From Oricola nitratireducens (GTDB taxonomy: Bacteria; Pseudomonadota; Alphaproteobacteria; Rhizobiales; Rhizobiaceae), in the NCBI RefSeq assembly GCF_014904745.1, contig NZ_JACZCS010000005.1, positions 64,753 to 128,752 on the forward strand: DNA of 64,000 nt. Reading direction: 5' to 3'. Every line of letters starts with the position of its first letter. Positions within the stretch are counted from its first letter, which is position 1. The translations under genes and the position numbers were made by a program. The notes beneath the pieces are model-generated. The model did no database searches, was not told the DNA's origin, and saw only the letters and a program-made list of their open reading frames with translations. Below, piece after piece: positions 1-9,324 of this stretch.

Positions 1-680
1 GTCGAGACAACGCTGAAAGGCGCGGAAATGACGGTGGTCGCGACATCCGCGAATCCGGCCTTGCGGAACAGGTCGTCGATCAGGCCCGGCTTGCCCAGGC
101 TGAAGAGGCTTCCCGGCCGGAACGGATCGGCCGGCGGTAAACCGGCGTGTTTCAGGGCGACGGACATGAGGGTCGCGACGCATGGATTGGCCTGGGGCGT
201 GGAGAAAACGAGCGTGGCCGCCCGCCCGCCGGATTTCAGGGCTTCAAGCATGCCGGACAATGCGGCGCCCGGATCGGGGCAGAGCATCACGCCGAGCCGC
301 GATATGGCGGCGTCATAGGACCGGCTTTCGACATCGAGTTCTTCCGCGTCCATGACGCGGGTGGCGAAATTCGCCAGTCCGGCGCGGGCGAGGTTGCGGG
401 CGGCGAGGTCCAGAATGGCCGGCGACAGGTCGGTTGCGAGGACCCTGCCCGAAGGGCCGATCCGTGTGGCGATTTCAAGTGTCTGGTCGCCCGAACCCGC
501 CGCGACATCGAGGACATGGGAACCTTCGCGAATGGCGGCCATGTCGAGCATGGCGCCGGTCGCCACGGCCAGCCATTGACGGATCATGGTGGTGTGGCCG
601 TCCCAGCCGGCAGCCGATTTGTCCCATTGCATGCGGGTGCCGGCCTTGAAGGCGGCGGCGTCGAATGGTGCGTCCATCAT
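1..680 (-). CDS. Class I SAM-dependent methyltransferase (UbiE-like), partial
   Basis: The reading frame runs leftwards from ATG at 680 and is still open at the window edge, so the C-terminus is missing (about 226 residues visible). An AG-rich ribosome site (GGAGAAT) precedes the ATG. The N-terminal third carries the SAM-binding motif I (VLDVAAGSGDQT), followed by an acidic motif II region (LATDLSPAIL) and a post-motif VMDAEEL, the order seen in UbiE/COQ5-type Rossmann methyltransferases. A later GLPPADPFRPGSLF stretch is typical of the small soluble members of this group. The substrate cannot be told. It is divergent from the LysR gene at 830, which is a candidate regulator. Confidence 0.85.
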   Translation of the reverse strand, partial: MMDAPFDAAAFKAGTRMQWDKSAAGWDGHTTMIRQWLAVATGAMLDMAAIREGSHVLDVAAGSGDQTLEIATRIGPSGRVLATDLSPAILDLAARNLARAGLANFATRVMDAEELDVESRSYDAAISRLGVMLCPDPGAALSGMLEALKSGGRAATLVFSTPQANPCVATLMSVALKHAGLPPADPFRPGSLFSLGKPGLIDDLFRKAGFADVATTVISAPFSVVS

Positions 681-829
681 GGTATTCTCCGGTTGGTGCA
701 TCGGGACCGGACGAACCGAATTGTTTGATGTAAGGTTGGCGCGGCCGGTCCGGCGACCATCCCATGCGGTTCGCCGCCCCGGCAGCCGCAATTGCGGGTA
801 ACGCAAACGCAGAAATGCATAACCGCCAC

Positions 830-1756
830 ATGTATGACTGGAACGATCTGAAATTCTTCCTGGCCGTCGCGCGAAACGGCAGCACGATTGCCGCGGCGCG
901 GGCCTTGAAAACCAGCCAGTCTACCGTGCAGCGGCGACTGGTCGAACTGGAACGGAACCTGGGGCAGCGGCTGGTGGTCCGCCATCCCCGCGGGTACCGG
1001 CTGACGGCGCTCGGCGAGACGTTGCTGCCGCTGGCCGAGGAGGCTGAACGCGCGGCTTTCGCCGTGGAGCGCCATGTCGCGGCATCGGCGGCGGAACCGG
1101 CCGGCATCATCCGCCTGACATGCCCCGAGGCGCTGGTCAGCCGCTTCGCGGCATCGGGATTGCTGGACTCGTTTCACCAGCGCCATCCGGCGCTGGCCGT
1201 CGAACTGGTGATGGGCGACCGTTTCATGGATCTCGCCGGCGGCGAGGCGGATATCGCGATCCGGGCCGGTGAACTCGCCGGAGACGATCTCGTCGCGCGA
1301 AAACTGGCGACTTCGCCCTGGGCGGTTTACGCCAGCAGGTCCTATGTCGCGCAGCACGGACAGCCTGCGACGCCGGCCGAACTCGACGGCCATGTCGTGG
1401 TGGAATTCGACGGGCCGATCGCCGGGCACCGGGCGGCGCAATGGCTCAGAACAGTTGCTCCGAATGCTCGCAGCGTCGCGCGCAACACCAGTATCCCCGG
1501 CCTTTTGCAGGCGGTTTCGGCCGGGCTCGGCGCGGCGCCGCTGCCGGTGGCACTCGGACAGGAATGCGGTCTCGTGCAATTGTTTGATCCCGTGCCGGAA
1601 TTGACGACGACCTGGTATCTGCTCACTCATCGTGATCTGCGGCAAACGCCGCGCATCGCGGCGTTTTGCGACTTCATCGCCGACAACATGATCCTTGTCC
1701 GCCGGGTTCTCGTCGGTCACACCCTCCAGGACAGCGCGCCACCGCAAGCCGCCTGA
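830..1756 (+). CDS. LysR-family transcriptional regulator
   Basis: A 308-residue protein, the usual LysR length. The first 60 residues are the winged helix-turn-helix (WNDLKFFLAVARNGS, then AARALKTSQSTVQRRLVELE), followed by a linker helix and a periplasmic-binding-protein-like effector domain (about 90-295). In-frame ATG codons also occur at 764 and 815, but family alignment places the start at MYDWNDLKFF (830). The divergent arrangement with the methyltransferase across a 149-bp gap suggests it controls that gene and itself; this is inferred from position only. Confidence 0.88.
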   Translation: MYDWNDLKFFLAVARNGSTIAAARALKTSQSTVQRRLVELERNLGQRLVVRHPRGYRLTALGETLLPLAEEAERAAFAVERHVAASAAEPAGIIRLTCPEALVSRFAASGLLDSFHQRHPALAVELVMGDRFMDLAGGEADIAIRAGELAGDDLVARKLATSPWAVYASRSYVAQHGQPATPAELDGHVVVEFDGPIAGHRAAQWLRTVAPNARSVARNTSIPGLLQAVSAGLGAAPLPVALGQECGLVQLFDPVPELTTTWYLLTHRDLRQTPRIAAFCDFIADNMILVRRVLVGHTLQDSAPPQAA

Positions 1757-1829
1757 ACCCGCCCGCACCCTTGGCAGAGACCGTCGCTATCCTCTAGGAA
1801 TGGTCGAAGAGAAATGCGGGCCGGCAGAG

Positions 1830-3185
1830 ATGAACCCCTCCACTCCCCTGTGGATCAAGACACCCCTTGCAATCCTTGCGGCCGACGGCGCGGACGCGTC
1901 GGGCGGCGTTGTCGTCAGCGGCGGCCGGATCGCGGAACTGGTGCCCGCCGGTGGCAAGCCGGCGCTGGAATGCCAGACGTTCGACGCGTCGCGGCACGTG
2001 GTGCTGCCGGGGCTGATCAACACCCACCACCATTTCTACCAGACGCTGACGCGGGCGCATCCGGCCGCCATCAACAAGGAGCTGTTCGACTGGCTGACGG
2101 CGCTCTATCCGATCTGGGCGAAGCTCGGGCCGGAGGCACTGCGGCTGGCGACGCGGCTGGCGCTGACCGAACTGATGATGTCCGGCGTCACATGCTCGTC
2201 GGACCATCATTACGTGTTTCCGGACGGGCTCGAGGACGCGCTCGACATCCAGGCGGAAGAGGCGACGGCGCTCGGCATGCGGATGGTGCTGAATCGCGGC
2301 TCGATGAACCTGTCGCAGAAGGATGGCGGGCTGCCGCCGGATTCGGTCGTGCAGGACGCCGACACGATCCTCGCCGATTGCGAGCGGGTCATCGGCGCCT
2401 ATCACGACGCCTCGGAAGGTTCGATGCTGCAGGTGGCGCTGGCGCCGTGCTCGCCGTTCTCGGTGACGCGCGAACTGATGCGCGACACGGCGACGCTCGC
2501 CAAGAAATGCGGCTGCGCGCTGCATACCCATCTCGGCGAAACGCATGACGAGGACGAATTCTGCGTTTCGATGTTCGGCTGCCGTCCGGTCGACTATCTG
2601 GAAGATTGCGGCTGGCTGGGGACCAAGACCTGGCTGGCGCACGGGATCCATTTCGACGACGGCGAGATCGCAAGGCTGGGCGGCGCGGGCGTCGGCGTCA
2701 GCCATTGCCCGACGTCGAACACGGTGCTCGCCTCGGGATTGTGCCGGACACGCGATCTCGAAGCCGCCGGCGTCAAGGTCGGGCTCGGCGTCGACGGCTC
2801 GGCCTCGAACGACTCGTCCAACCTGATGGAGGGCGTGCGCCATGCGCTGATGCTGAACCGCATCCGCTACGACGCGACCGTCAGCCATCTCGACGCGCTG
2901 CGCTGGGCGACGGCGGGGTCGGCGGCGTGTCTCGGGCGCGACGATATCGGTTCCATCGCAGTCGGGAAGCAGGCGGACTTGGCGCTGTTCACGCTCGACG
3001 AATTGCGGTTTTCCGGAGCGCACGATCCGCTGGCGGCGCTGGTGCTGTGCGGCGCGCACCGCGCCGACCGGGTGATGATCAAGGGCCGGTGGACCGTCAA
3101 GGACGGCATGCCGGCCGGCGTCGACATCGAAAAGCTGCGCCACGACCACGGCGCGATCGCCAAACTGTTCGCGGAGGCGGCATGA
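1830..3185 (+). CDS. 8-oxoguanine deaminase (amidohydrolase family)
   Basis: A 451-residue amidohydrolase closely resembling the bacterial 8-oxoguanine deaminases, which convert 8-oxoguanine to uric acid plus ammonia in the cytoplasm. Metal and catalytic motifs are in place: NTHHHF near residue 56, HTHLGE near 235, LAHGIHF near 270 and GVDGSASND near 320. The FSGAHDPLAALVLC segment near the C-terminus is characteristic of this subgroup rather than of chlorohydrolases. The start was set at MNPSTPLW; an upstream in-frame ATG at 1800 would add 10 residues. It overlaps the creatininase-family gene by 4 bp, implying translational coupling. The related guanine or hydroxyatrazine deaminase function is the main alternative. 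Confidence 0.85.
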   Translation: MNPSTPLWIKTPLAILAADGADASGGVVVSGGRIAELVPAGGKPALECQTFDASRHVVLPGLINTHHHFYQTLTRAHPAAINKELFDWLTALYPIWAKLGPEALRLATRLALTELMMSGVTCSSDHHYVFPDGLEDALDIQAEEATALGMRMVLNRGSMNLSQKDGGLPPDSVVQDADTILADCERVIGAYHDASEGSMLQVALAPCSPFSVTRELMRDTATLAKKCGCALHTHLGETHDEDEFCVSMFGCRPVDYLEDCGWLGTKTWLAHGIHFDDGEIARLGGAGVGVSHCPTSNTVLASGLCRTRDLEAAGVKVGLGVDGSASNDSSNLMEGVRHALMLNRIRYDATVSHLDALRWATAGSAACLGRDDIGSIAVGKQADLALFTLDELRFSGAHDPLAALVLCGAHRADRVMIKGRWTVKDGMPAGVDIEKLRHDHGAIAKLFAEAA

Positions 3186-3991
3186 CGGACGGGAGCGCGG
3201 CCAAACGGAAACGGATGCGGCGGCGCGTCGAGACGCTGCCGGAGAAAGAACAGGCGCCGGCGGACGCGGCCAAGTGGATCGCGGTGCTGCCGCTCGGCGC
3301 GACCGAGCAGCACGGCCCGCATCTGCCGTTCGAGACCGACAGCCTGATCGCCGAGGCGCTTGTCGAGCGGCTGATCGACCGCTTGCCGGATTCGGCGCCG
3401 GTCGTGTTCCTGCCGGTCGAGGAGATCGGCTATTCGCCGGAACACATGCATGTGCCGGGCACGAAGACGCTCGACTGGGACCAGGCGGTACGGCGCTGGG
3501 TGCGCGCCGGCGAGCAGGCGCATCGCTCGGGCATCCGCAAATTCGTGATGCTCAACGCGCATGGCGGCAACTCGCCGCTGATGACGATCGTCGCGACCGA
3601 ACTCAGGATCCGGTTCAACATGCTCGCCGTGGCGACGAGCTGGACGCGGTTCGGCCTGCCGGACGGGGTGATGAGCGCGGAGGAAAAGCATCTCGACATC
3701 CATGGCGGGCTGATCGAGACGTCGGTGATGCTGGCGATCCACCCGGACAAGGTGACGATGGAAAACGCGGCGAATTTCAAATCGCGCCAGTCGGAGTTCA
3801 TCCGCGACTACCGGCATTTGCGCGCCTACGGGCCGCATGCCTTCGGCTGGCTGATGTCGGACCTGTCGAATGCCGGGGTGGCCGGCAACGCATCGGCCGC
3901 GTCGGCGGAACTCGGGGAAAGGATCCTCGACCACGCCGTTTCGGGCCTGATCGAGCTGCTGGAGGATGTCGAGGCGCATCCGGGGTTCTAG
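3182..3991 (+). CDS. Creatininase-family protein
   Basis: A 269-residue protein of the creatininase family, metal-dependent amidohydrolases with roles in creatinine, riboflavin or mycofactocin metabolism. Visible signature: LPLGATEQHGPHLPFETD (metal ligands E, H, D), then LNAHGGNSPL and the late DIHGGLIETSVML. The N-terminus is basic (KRKRMRRR). The ATGA overlap with the upstream 8-oxoguanine deaminase gene makes an operon likely, and the partner suggests hydrolysis of a cyclic amide arising in purine or hydantoin catabolism. That substrate is an inference. True creatininase is less likely because no creatinase or sarcosine-forming gene adjoins it. Confidence 0.85.
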   Translation: MTDGSAAKRKRMRRRVETLPEKEQAPADAAKWIAVLPLGATEQHGPHLPFETDSLIAEALVERLIDRLPDSAPVVFLPVEEIGYSPEHMHVPGTKTLDWDQAVRRWVRAGEQAHRSGIRKFVMLNAHGGNSPLMTIVATELRIRFNMLAVATSWTRFGLPDGVMSAEEKHLDIHGGLIETSVMLAIHPDKVTMENAANFKSRQSEFIRDYRHLRAYGPHAFGWLMSDLSNAGVAGNASAASAELGERILDHAVSGLIELLEDVEAHPGF

Positions 3992-4025
3992 CCCGACGCC
4001 GGTCCGTTCCCGCATAATAGCCATA

Positions 4026-4058
4026 AATTCGTCTTGAATTCGTCTTGAATTCGTCTTG
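4026..4058 (+). repeat. Three perfect tandem copies of an 11-bp repeat
   Basis: AATTCGTCTTG occurs three times head to tail without a mismatch at 4026, 4037 and 4048, in the 174-bp gap before the 5'-nucleotidase-like gene. One helical turn per copy would place them on the same face of the DNA. They could be an operator or a simple slippage tract. Confidence 0.95.
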
Positions 4059-4165
4059 CGATGCCGGCGTGCGCTTGCCCGCCCGACTGATCGTGGTGCA
4101 AGTTGCCGAGGGGGAAGTCCGGCCATAGGGAGTTCCCGTCTCAGCCAAGTACAGGGAGAACCAGG

Positions 4166-5689
4166 ATGAGCATCCACGCACGCCGATTTACCGCAATGCT
4201 CATGGGGGCCGGAAGCCTTCTCGCGACAACGTTATCGCCGGCCTTCGCGGAGACCGTCAAGCTGACGATCCTCGGTGTCGGAGATGTCTACAACTTCCAG
4301 GAATCGCACGGACGCGGCGGTTTCGCGCGGCTGAACGCGGTCGCCAAGGCCGAGCGCGCGGCCAATCCGAACACGCTCTATGTCTTCGACGGCGACATGC
4401 TCTCGCCGTCGATCCTTTCGGGCTTCGACCATGGCCAGAACACCATCGACCTGACCAACCTTGCGCCCTTCGATATCGCGGTGCCGGGCAACCACGAATT
4501 CGATTTCGGACCAGAAAATTTCATCGAGAAGGTCAAGGCGTCGAAATATCCGTGGGCGGCGATCAACATCACCAATGCCGACGGCTCGCCGGTCGAAGGG
4601 CTCGGCGGCGTGATGGTCAAGGAGATCGCCGGCCTGAAGATCGCGCTGATACCGGTCGCGCAGGACACATCTCCGGAAGTGTCAAGCACGGGCGACCTGA
4701 AATTCCTGCCGACGGTCGATACCGCCATCGACGCGGCGAAAGCGGCCCGTTCAGACGGCGCGGACCTTGTCATCGGCGTCGTGCAGACCGACATGTCAAA
4801 CGACCGCAAGCTGATCGCAAGCCACGCCTTCGACGTGATCATGTCGGGTGACGATCACTCCTATGCCACCGCCTTCGACGGCGTTACCGCCTATGTCGAG
4901 ACCTCGATCGACGGCGAGTTTCTTTCGCCCGTCGACCTGACCGTCTCGATCGAGGAGAAGGATGGCAAGCGCAAGGTGAGCTGGACGCCCGCTTTCCGGT
5001 TCATCGACACCGCCGACGTGACGCCCGACGCGGAATCCCAGCAACTGGTCGATCAGCTTGCCGCCAAGCTCGACGACAGCCTCAATGTCGAGATCGGTTC
5101 GACCGAGGGACCGCTCGATTCGCGCCGCAACGTGGTGCGCGCGGAGGAATCGGCGATGGGCGATCTCATCGCCGACGCGATGCGGGCGGCCTCCGGCGCT
5201 GATATAGCAATCACCAATGGCGGCGGCATCCGGGCCGACCGGACCTATGACGCGGGCGCCAAGCTGACGCGCCGCGACATCCTGACCGAGCTGCCGTTCG
5301 GCAACGTCACGGTGGTCACCGAAATTCCGGGTTCGCAGGTGCTGGCGGCGCTGGAGAATGGCGTCAGCCAGGTCGAGAAAGGCGCTGGACGGTTCCCGCA
5401 GGTCTCCGGCATCAGCTTCGCCTTCGACGCTTCCGCGCCGGCGGGAAGCCGCGTGTCCGAGGTCATGGTCGGCGATGCGCCGCTCGATCTCGACAAGCTC
5501 TACAAGGTCGCGACCAATGACTACATGCTCGCCGGCGGCGACGGCTACGGTGCGCTCGGCGGCGGCCGGGTGCTCGTCAACAAGGGTAACGGCAACCTGA
5601 TGGCCAATGACGTGATGGACTACATAGCCAAGAAGGGCACGGTCGCCGCGAAGGTGGAAGGCCGGATCCGCAAGCTCGGCGCGCAGTAA
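4166..5689 (+). CDS. UshA-like 5'-nucleotidase/metallophosphatase, metal site altered
   Basis: A 507-residue secreted protein. An N-terminal signal peptide probably ends at SPAFA (near residue 29). A calcineurin-like metallophosphatase domain (30-330) and a C-terminal 5'-nucleotidase domain (340-505) follow, the latter with NGGGIRADR, LPFGNVTVV and LAGGDGYG. In UshA the dinuclear metal site uses Asp-x-His, Asp, Asn-His, His and a GHxQ/H motif. Here the Asp (FDGDML) and GNHEFDFG are kept, but the first motif reads GDVYNF (His to Tyr), the later GH motif reads SGDDHSY, and the His expected in the preceding strand is not seen (VVQTDMSND). The start is supported by AGGGAG 7 bp upstream. It may have altered or lost hydrolase activity. 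Confidence 0.82.
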   Translation: MSIHARRFTAMLMGAGSLLATTLSPAFAETVKLTILGVGDVYNFQESHGRGGFARLNAVAKAERAANPNTLYVFDGDMLSPSILSGFDHGQNTIDLTNLAPFDIAVPGNHEFDFGPENFIEKVKASKYPWAAINITNADGSPVEGLGGVMVKEIAGLKIALIPVAQDTSPEVSSTGDLKFLPTVDTAIDAAKAARSDGADLVIGVVQTDMSNDRKLIASHAFDVIMSGDDHSYATAFDGVTAYVETSIDGEFLSPVDLTVSIEEKDGKRKVSWTPAFRFIDTADVTPDAESQQLVDQLAAKLDDSLNVEIGSTEGPLDSRRNVVRAEESAMGDLIADAMRAASGADIAITNGGGIRADRTYDAGAKLTRRDILTELPFGNVTVVTEIPGSQVLAALENGVSQVEKGAGRFPQVSGISFAFDASAPAGSRVSEVMVGDAPLDLDKLYKVATNDYMLAGGDGYGALGGGRVLVNKGNGNLMANDVMDYIAKKGTVAAKVEGRIRKLGAQ

Positions 5690-5700
5690 CGACGCGCGAA

Positions 5701-5748
5701 CAGAAACCGCCCCGCAGCATCGGCCGCGGGGCGGTTTCTGTTTGTTTG
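5701..5748 (+). terminator. Rho-independent terminator
   Basis: A perfect 15-bp GC-rich stem (5701-5715 with 5726-5740) closes a 10-nt loop and is followed by a T-rich tract. It lies 12 bp after the 5'-nucleotidase-like gene and is nearly symmetric, so it may also stop transcripts arriving from the minus-strand side. Confidence 0.92.
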
Positions 5749-5789
5749 TCCGGTGCCGGTATTGGCGCCTCCGGCCCCGAAGACCGGCG

Positions 5790-6221
5790 TCAGTAAGCCC
5801 TTCCGGTCATACAGCCGCTGGCCGGATTGAACGCGTAGGTGTGAATGCTCCAGAAGGGGCGCGACCGCATCGCCTTGCGGGCATCGTAGAATTTGGCGCA
5901 GACCGCGAAATCGCGGTCGTTGAGGCGCCTGTAGCGGTAGGGCTTGCCGGTTTCGTTGTCCACGAACATGTCGGCGGTGGCCGTCGTGCCACCGCAATAT
6001 TCGCGAAAGCTGTCCTCCGACAGTTCTTTCGGCAGGACCGGCCTGGTGTCGCTTTTCTTCTCGCAGTGCAGGATCCGGGCGATCGCGGTCAACTCGCGGT
6101 AGCGCAGCTGGTCGAACTTTTCCTTTCTTGCCTGCGACGGACGCCCGGTCATCGCGATGCCGGTAACGATGGCGGCGAGCACGACCAGAACCGTCGCGGT
6201 GAGAAACACCCTAGTGGCCAT
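5790..6221 (-). CDS. Hypothetical membrane-anchored protein
   Basis: A 143-residue protein with one N-terminal hydrophobic segment (residues 4-24) that can act as an uncleaved anchor or signal. The rest is soluble, with three cysteines (near 53, 76 and 108) that could pair in the periplasm. I do not recognise a family. Its start overlaps the end of the DUF5671-type gene by 11 bp, so the two are probably co-transcribed. Confidence 0.65.
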   Translation of the reverse strand: MATRVFLTATVLVVLAAIVTGIAMTGRPSQARKEKFDQLRYRELTAIARILHCEKKSDTRPVLPKELSEDSFREYCGGTTATADMFVDNETGKPYRYRRLNDRDFAVCAKFYDARKAMRSRPFWSIHTYAFNPASGCMTGRAY

Positions 6222-6852
6222 CGCGGTCGGCCTCCACGTCGCGCAGGTAAAAGAAGAATATCGATGCCGACACGGCGCCGACGGTGAGCGCTTTCAGAAG
6301 GAACCGCAACGTGAACTCGCCTTCCAGAAAGCGCTCGAGCACATAGGTGATATCGCCGAAGAACGTCAGCGCCGACGCGAACAGCGCAAGGTAGGTCAGC
6401 CACCTGCGCACCAGCGACCGCTTCTCGCCGACCTGCTTCGCATTCTGGCGGCCGGTGAAGATTGTCATCCAGACATAGAGCGGCGTCGAGACGATCAGGG
6501 TGGCGATGGCCCAGCGTATGCGGTAGATCGCGCGCGCCTCCGCGTTGGACCTGTCAGCCGGATCGGGCAGGGCGAGATCGAGGATTCCGTGGACCAGATT
6601 GATGAGGTAGACGGCGGTGAATGTCAGCGCGGTGAAAAGCAGCGCGTAGACGAAAACGTCGCGGGCCGTGAGTTGCGGGCGCGGGCGCGGGACGGGCGGC
6701 GTGAAATCGACATCGGCGAAAGCGGAAAGCGCCTTGTCCACGTCGCTCTTCGCCCAGCCGGCCTCGCTCAGCGCGTTCTGGATTTCCGTTCGCGACCGGC
6801 CCGCGGCCAGTGCGTCATGTACGAACCGTGTCACGGGATCTGAAGAAGCCAT
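6211..6852 (-). CDS. DUF5671-type polytopic membrane protein
   Basis: A 213-residue protein. Residues 1-48 form a small helical domain resembling the UBA-like or SHOCT-like modules found at the front of such proteins (FVHDALAAGRSRTEIQNAL). A proline-rich linker follows, then four predicted membrane helices (about 64-90, 110-130, 150-172 and 180-202). The TARDVFVYALLFTALTFTAVY start of the membrane part is typical of DUF5671. No function is established for the family. It is the first gene of a two-gene minus-strand unit with the small anchored protein downstream. Confidence 0.75.
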   Translation of the reverse strand: MASSDPVTRFVHDALAAGRSRTEIQNALSEAGWAKSDVDKALSAFADVDFTPPVPRPRPQLTARDVFVYALLFTALTFTAVYLINLVHGILDLALPDPADRSNAEARAIYRIRWAIATLIVSTPLYVWMTIFTGRQNAKQVGEKRSLVRRWLTYLALFASALTFFGDITYVLERFLEGEFTLRFLLKALTVGAVSASIFFFYLRDVEADRDGH

Positions 6853-7129
6853 GTTTCCCTTCGGATTGTCCGAATTCGGTGGAAGTCAGGCTCTGTTCTT
6901 ACACGAAGAGGCGCGGCGGAAATACATCGTTTTTCAATTGGCGCCGATCATGGTTGCCAATTTATACTGGTGAAGGATTTTTCGGGGCATGGCACGGGCC
7001 GAAATTAGCCTTGGCGGCCAAGGAAAGCCTGCTCCGGAACGGAATCGGGAGCCGGCAATACCGGCCCCGCGGCACCGTGGGCCGGACGAGCCGCAAATGG
7101 TCGTCCCGGCCGGATCTTCCCGCTTGCGG

Positions 7130-7501
7130 TCAGCGCTGCGGCGTGGCGGACACGACGGTGAAGGTGTGCATTTTTCCGTCATGGGCCGAAATCGAGACGT
7201 ATTCGCCGACGTTGAAGCTGTGTTCGCCGAGCCGGAAACCGGCCTCGTCGTCATCGTCGGCGTCGAGATCATAATCGAAGACCCACTGGCCCTTCGGGTG
7301 TTTCTCGAGATAGCCGAGGGCCGCGAATTCGCCGTCCCAGAAACGCTCGACCGTGCAAGCTTCCGGATGTTTCTTCCATTCGGCCGCGTCGATCTTCATG
7401 GCGGCGTCGAGCGGCAGCACCAGTTCGTAACCGCGTTTCTTGTTGCCGGCCGGAAATTCCGGTTCGCGGGCCAGTTCGAGGCGGATCTTGTAAAGCGGCA
7501 T
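7130..7501 (-). CDS. Conserved hypothetical protein, acidic
   Basis: A 123-residue soluble protein with no signal or membrane segment. It starts MPLYKIRLELAREPEFP and contains a very acidic run (DADDDDE) near residue 80. A GGGAGA ribosome site 7 bp upstream supports the ATG at 7501. The composition, rich in alternating beta-type segments, suggests a small all-beta fold. I do not recognise a named family. It stands alone, divergent from the CobW-type gene. Confidence 0.7.
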   Translation of the reverse strand: MPLYKIRLELAREPEFPAGNKKRGYELVLPLDAAMKIDAAEWKKHPEACTVERFWDGEFAALGYLEKHPKGQWVFDYDLDADDDDEAGFRLGEHSFNVGEYVSISAHDGKMHTFTVVSATPQR

Positions 7502-7695
7502 TCAGTTTCTCCCGGTCTTTTCTTCTTCTCGGGTAAATCGGACCCGCCCGCTTTGACACCGATCAAGGCGCCGATCAACCGGTTTTTCCCGATGCGCGGG
7601 CGCACGGGCGCTTGCGCGAAAGCACCGGTGGCGGAGCGGGCCGCGATCTCCTATATGCGAGCAAGAGACGTCACACCGCCCAGCGCGAGGCAATC

Positions 7696-8766
7696 ATGAG
7701 CGAACAGGCACAATCCATTCCCGTCACCGTCCTGACCGGCTATCTCGGTTCCGGCAAGACAACGCTTCTCAACCGGATTCTCTCTGAAGACCACGGCAAG
7801 CGTTATGCCGTGATCGTCAACGAATTCGGCGAGATCGGCATCGACAACGACCTGATCGTCGAGTCGGACGAGGAAATCTACGAGATGAACAATGGCTGCG
7901 TCTGCTGCACGGTGCGCGGCGACCTGGTGCGCGTGGTCGAGGGCCTGATGCGCCGGCCGGGCCGTTTCGACGCCATCGTCGTGGAAACGACCGGCCTCGC
8001 CGATCCGGCGCCCGTCGCGCAGACCTTCTTCATGGACGACGACGTGCGCGACAAGACGCGGCTCGACGCCGTGGTCGCGCTGGTCGACGCCAAGCACCTG
8101 CCGTTGCGGCTGAAGGACAGCCGCGAGGCCGAGGACCAGATCGCTTTCGCCGACGTGGTGCTGCTCAACAAGACAGACCTTGTTTCCGAAGACGAACTGC
8201 ACGACCTGGAGCACACGATCCGGGCGATCAATCCGCATGCGCGCATCCACCGGACCGAACGGTCGAAGATCGATCTGACCGAAATCCTCGACCGCGGCGC
8301 CTTCGACCTGCAGCGGGCGCTCGAAAGCGATCCGCATTTCCTCGATCACGATGATCCCGACCACGCCTGCGGGCCGGATTGCGACCACGATCATGACCAT
8401 CATCATCACGGCCATGATCACGATCACGGGCATCATCACCACCATGATCACGACCATGGCGGCATTCACGGCACGACGATCCAGTCGGTGTCGCTGCGCG
8501 GCGGCGAGGTCGATCCGCAGAAATTCATGCCGTGGATCCAGAAGATCACCCAGCTCGACGGGCCGAACATCCTGCGCATGAAGGGAATCATCGCGTTCCC
8601 GGACGACGAGCAGCGCTACGTCGTCCAGGGCGTGCACATGATCATCGAGGGCGACCACGAACGCGACTGGAAGGAAGGCGAGAAGCGCGAAAGCCGTCTC
8701 GTCTTCATCGGCCGCGAACTGGACCGCGAGAAGCTGGAGCGCACGTTCAAGGCGTGCGCCGCCTGA
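7696..8766 (+). CDS. CobW/COG0523-family metallochaperone GTPase
   Basis: A 356-residue G3E GTPase. Walker A is GYLGSGKTT (15-23), the metal-binding CVCC motif is at 68-71, the Walker B-like ETTGLADP follows near 102, and the base-recognition motif is NKTD near 160. A histidine/aspartate-rich linker (about 215-257) probably buffers metal, and a CobW C-terminal domain follows (about 265-350). COG0523 proteins deliver zinc, cobalt or iron to client enzymes. With no cobalamin genes nearby, zinc or general metal insertion is the likelier role than cobalamin synthesis. The start was chosen at the MSEQAQ methionine next to the P-loop. No clear Zur operator was seen upstream. Confidence 0.9.
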   Translation: MSEQAQSIPVTVLTGYLGSGKTTLLNRILSEDHGKRYAVIVNEFGEIGIDNDLIVESDEEIYEMNNGCVCCTVRGDLVRVVEGLMRRPGRFDAIVVETTGLADPAPVAQTFFMDDDVRDKTRLDAVVALVDAKHLPLRLKDSREAEDQIAFADVVLLNKTDLVSEDELHDLEHTIRAINPHARIHRTERSKIDLTEILDRGAFDLQRALESDPHFLDHDDPDHACGPDCDHDHDHHHHGHDHDHGHHHHHDHDHGGIHGTTIQSVSLRGGEVDPQKFMPWIQKITQLDGPNILRMKGIIAFPDDEQRYVVQGVHMIIEGDHERDWKEGEKRESRLVFIGRELDREKLERTFKACAA

Positions 8767-8792
8767 TTTTCAGATGAAGGGACGAGGCCGGA

Positions 8793-9161
8793 TCAGGCCT
8801 CGTCGACGACCTCGGCGCCGGGGCCGTTCTTCTTGAGCGACTCGATGGCGTTCTTGGAGCTCGACTTGGAGCTGTAGGTCTCCGTGCGGACCATGGTTTC
8901 GCCGTTGGAGGCGACGAAGCGCACATAGGTCTCGCCGTTCTTCGCCTTGTCGATCTCGAAATGATAGCCCTTGGCGTCCTCGTCATTCGTCAGGTCGGCG
9001 GTCGGCGCATCGGGCGCGTTCTTTTTCAGCGAGTCGATGCAGTTCTGGGCGCTGGCCTTGCCGGCGTAATTCTCCGACCAGAAGATGATCTCGGAATTGT
9101 AGACGAACTGTGTGGCGTATTCGCCGTTGTTCCGGCGGACGATCTTGAATATGTGCGGCAA
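8793..9161 (-). CDS. Tandem DUF1508 (YegP-type) protein
   Basis: A 122-residue protein made of two DUF1508 units (about 2-57 and 64-115). Each has the pattern of a beta hairpin with NGE or NGET, then a serine/lysine segment, then an S(L)KKN helix end, as in E. coli YegP. The biochemical role is unknown. The only start that keeps the first repeat whole is TTG at 9161, and GGGGAGAG just upstream makes it a credible rare start. It is divergent from the WD40 gene. Confidence 0.85.
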   Translation of the reverse strand: MPHIFKIVRRNNGEYATQFVYNSEIIFWSENYAGKASAQNCIDSLKKNAPDAPTADLTNDEDAKGYHFEIDKAKNGETYVRFVASNGETMVRTETYSSKSSSKNAIESLKKNGPGAEVVDEA

Positions 9162-9324
9162 GGATCTCTCCCCAAATCAGGTTGTCGATGGCGTTACCTT
9201 AGGCAAGTCGCCGCGAATTGGAAGTGCTTCTGTCAGCTTGCCGCGGCACATCACAACTTGACGCGCGCGACCATTCCGGGGAAGTGCTGCGCACGGAAAA
9301 CACAAAACCGGATCCCGACACACC

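Noticed and set aside
8370..8460. A short tandem repeat or CRISPR-like array
   Set aside because: The repeated CAT/GAT pattern is the His/Asp-rich linker of the CobW-type protein in frame; the same applies to 18490-18545 in the NicO gene.
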